NCBI GenBank assembly: GCA_016718655.1 | Contig: JADKCV010000006.1 | Span: 123,557 to 187,556 of the forward strand | DNA: 64,000 nucleotides | Direction of reading: 5' to 3' | Source: Flavobacteriales bacterium | GTDB taxonomy: Bacteria > Bacteroidota > Bacteroidia > Flavobacteriales_F > PHOS-HE28 | Shown: positions 62,889 to 64,000 of the stretch, piece by piece | Numbering within the stretch: position 1 is the stretch's first letter | How the letters are laid out: each line of letters opens with the position of its first letter | Notes under the pieces: model-generated | Database searches by the model: none | What the model saw: the letters and a program-made list of their open reading frames with translations, nothing else | What the model was told of the DNA's origin: nothing | Translations under genes and position numbers: made by a program

Positions 62889-63941
62889 TTATGCGCCGAT
62901 AGGATACCATTCCAAGAGGCGGGGCATCCGTTCCTGGACTCCGTATCCAGCGCCGGTCACTGTGGTCCGTAACTGCCCCTCACACAACTCCATTCCTTCG
63001 AACGGATCATTGCTCAACAGCCAAGGTCCATCCAGGTCCAGCAGATCGGCAAGGCCAGCCAACGACAGCATCGCGGCGCAGCCCAAACTGCTTTCGCTCA
63101 TGCTGCCCAGCATCACCTGCATGCCGAGTTCCCGGGCACGTTCGGCCATGGACCTGGCGACATCCAACCCACCGCACTTCATCAGCTTCAGGTTCACCCC
63201 GCCGAACACCCCAGGCGCTCGTTCCAGATCATCCGGGCCTTGAATGCTCTCATCGGCGATCACCAAAGCCTTCGTCCGCTTGCCCAAGGCCGCGTGCAGG
63301 TCCCAACGGTCCTTCGGGAACGGCTGTTCCAATGCGATCACCCGGCCGGCGCCAGCAGCGTCCAAGGCCAACAAGGCTTGGTCCACACTACGCCAGCCTT
63401 GGTTCGCATCCAGCAAAAGCGGCCGTTCATCATGATCACAGACCTCGCGCAGGATCGCCAGGTCGAACGGTCCGCCCAGTTTCACTTTCAGGACCGGAAA
63501 GCCGGCCGGCAAGGCGGCGATGCGCGAGGCATACGCTGCAGGCTCACCCGAGCCCAAGGTGACCATGCACCGGGCGGTTCGAGGATCATCGGGATCACTT
63601 GAATGAATAGCATTCGATCCTTTGATCAACAGCTCATTGTATGCGCATTGCACCGCCGCCCGGGCACCCGGCGACGCCCGCCACGGATCCGAATCAAGCA
63701 ACTCCGCCAATCCTACGCCTTCCCGGATCAATACGTTCTTCAACTCGGGCGAACCAAGTAATTGGACCACAGAAGCTTGTGTCTCTTTCACATACGGCGG
63801 CAAGGTGGCCTCACCATGGCCGAGCAAACCGTCGCGCTCCAGCCGTACAAAGACGGAGTCGGTCCCCTTACGCAGCCCGTGGGCGGTGCCGAAAGGTTCA
63901 CGGAACAGCAACCGAAAGCGCGCGATGGACAAGGTGATCAT
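62889..63941 (-). CDS. Dipeptide epimerase (L-Ala-D/L-Glu epimerase type, enolase superfamily)
   Basis: This 350-residue enzyme of the mandelate-racemase/muconate-lactonising branch probably epimerises a dipeptide such as L-Ala-L-Glu, as in murein peptide recycling. It has the catalytic KxK (VLKVKLGG), metal-binding LLDANQGW, ALEQPF and IADES, and the second catalytic Lys in LKLMKCGG. The N-terminal lid is present (RFRLLFREPFGTAHG). ATG 63941 was chosen by homology; the frame is open to the window edge region. Substrate is inferred from motifs typical of the Ala-Glu group. Confidence 0.85.
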   Translation of the reverse strand: MITLSIARFRLLFREPFGTAHGLRKGTDSVFVRLERDGLLGHGEATLPPYVKETQASVVQLLGSPELKNVLIREGVGLAELLDSDPWRASPGARAAVQCAYNELLIKGSNAIHSSDPDDPRTARCMVTLGSGEPAAYASRIAALPAGFPVLKVKLGGPFDLAILREVCDHDERPLLLDANQGWRSVDQALLALDAAGAGRVIALEQPFPKDRWDLHAALGKRTKALVIADESIQGPDDLERAPGVFGGVNLKLMKCGGLDVARSMAERARELGMQVMLGSMSESSLGCAAMLSLAGLADLLDLDGPWLLSNDPFEGMELCEGQLRTTVTGAGYGVQERMPRLLEWYPIGA

Positions 63942-64000
63942 GAGCGACCGAAGATCGGGTCGAACCAAGCGCTGGCGGTGGCCTATCACCACGGAGCATC

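Overview
The window is a dense stretch of a Bacteroidota chromosome, most likely a GC-rich member of the Flavobacteriales or a close relative. The evidence is the gene families and their order: BamD-RpoZ-CoaBC-PorD(DUF4835)-RecN; ParA-ParB-DUF5683-DapB-LepB; ABC exporter-leucine dehydrogenase-NusB-DUF1573-YajC-CoaE; a type IX secretion (T9SS) C-terminal sorting domain; a DUF3276/PUR-like protein; and promoter-like elements of the form TAnnTTTG or TAnnTTCG. Base composition looks GC-rich by eye (mid to upper fifties percent), so most genes have long antisense open frames, which I left out. I saw no tRNA, rRNA, CRISPR array, insertion sequence or prophage. No gap between genes exceeds about 300 bases.

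Layout. 1-5.1 kb: a forward operon for outer-membrane assembly, transcription, CoA synthesis, T9SS and DNA repair. 5.1-11.4 kb: two large secreted reverse-strand proteins, a lysyl-endopeptidase-like serine protease and a multidomain protein with a lysyl-oxidase-like domain; both end in the same tandem dockerin-like tail. 11.5-17.7 kb: forward fabI, a TPR protein with a caspase-like domain that lacks its catalytic cysteine, and a beta-propeller/Y_Y_Y/class III adenylate cyclase receptor split by a frameshift. 17.7-24.6 kb: a reverse housekeeping block (parA, parB, DUF5683, dapB, two lepB copies, a lipoprotein, a Nudix hydrolase). 24.9-35.5 kb: mostly core genes (DUF3276, ABC exporter, leucine-type dehydrogenase, nusB, DUF1573, yajC, coaE, exonuclease, acyltransferase, cyclophilin-type isomerase, DEAD-box helicase). 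35.6-37.5 kb: a TPR histidine kinase.

37.5-50.9 kb is the main accessory region. It holds cutC, a GH2 beta-mannosidase, a T9SS CUB-repeat protein, a GH92 alpha-mannosidase, a ROK sugar kinase, a sugar MFS transporter and a glycosylasparaginase. Together these could remove mannose from N-glycans, cut the GlcNAc-Asn linkage, and import and phosphorylate the sugars. 50.9-56 kb: an ECF sigma factor with its putative anti-sigma partner, DUF493 and several unrecognised exported proteins. 56-64 kb: clpC and gyrA diverging around a hairpin made of two DnaA boxes, a TPR protein and a dipeptide epimerase.

Five genes are split by single frameshifts (near 16.23, 43.71, 47.81, 53.64 and 61.61 kb). In each case both halves continue the same domain. 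At least three breaks lie in or next to short G or C runs, so sequence or assembly errors are the first explanation; recent pseudogenes are the alternative.
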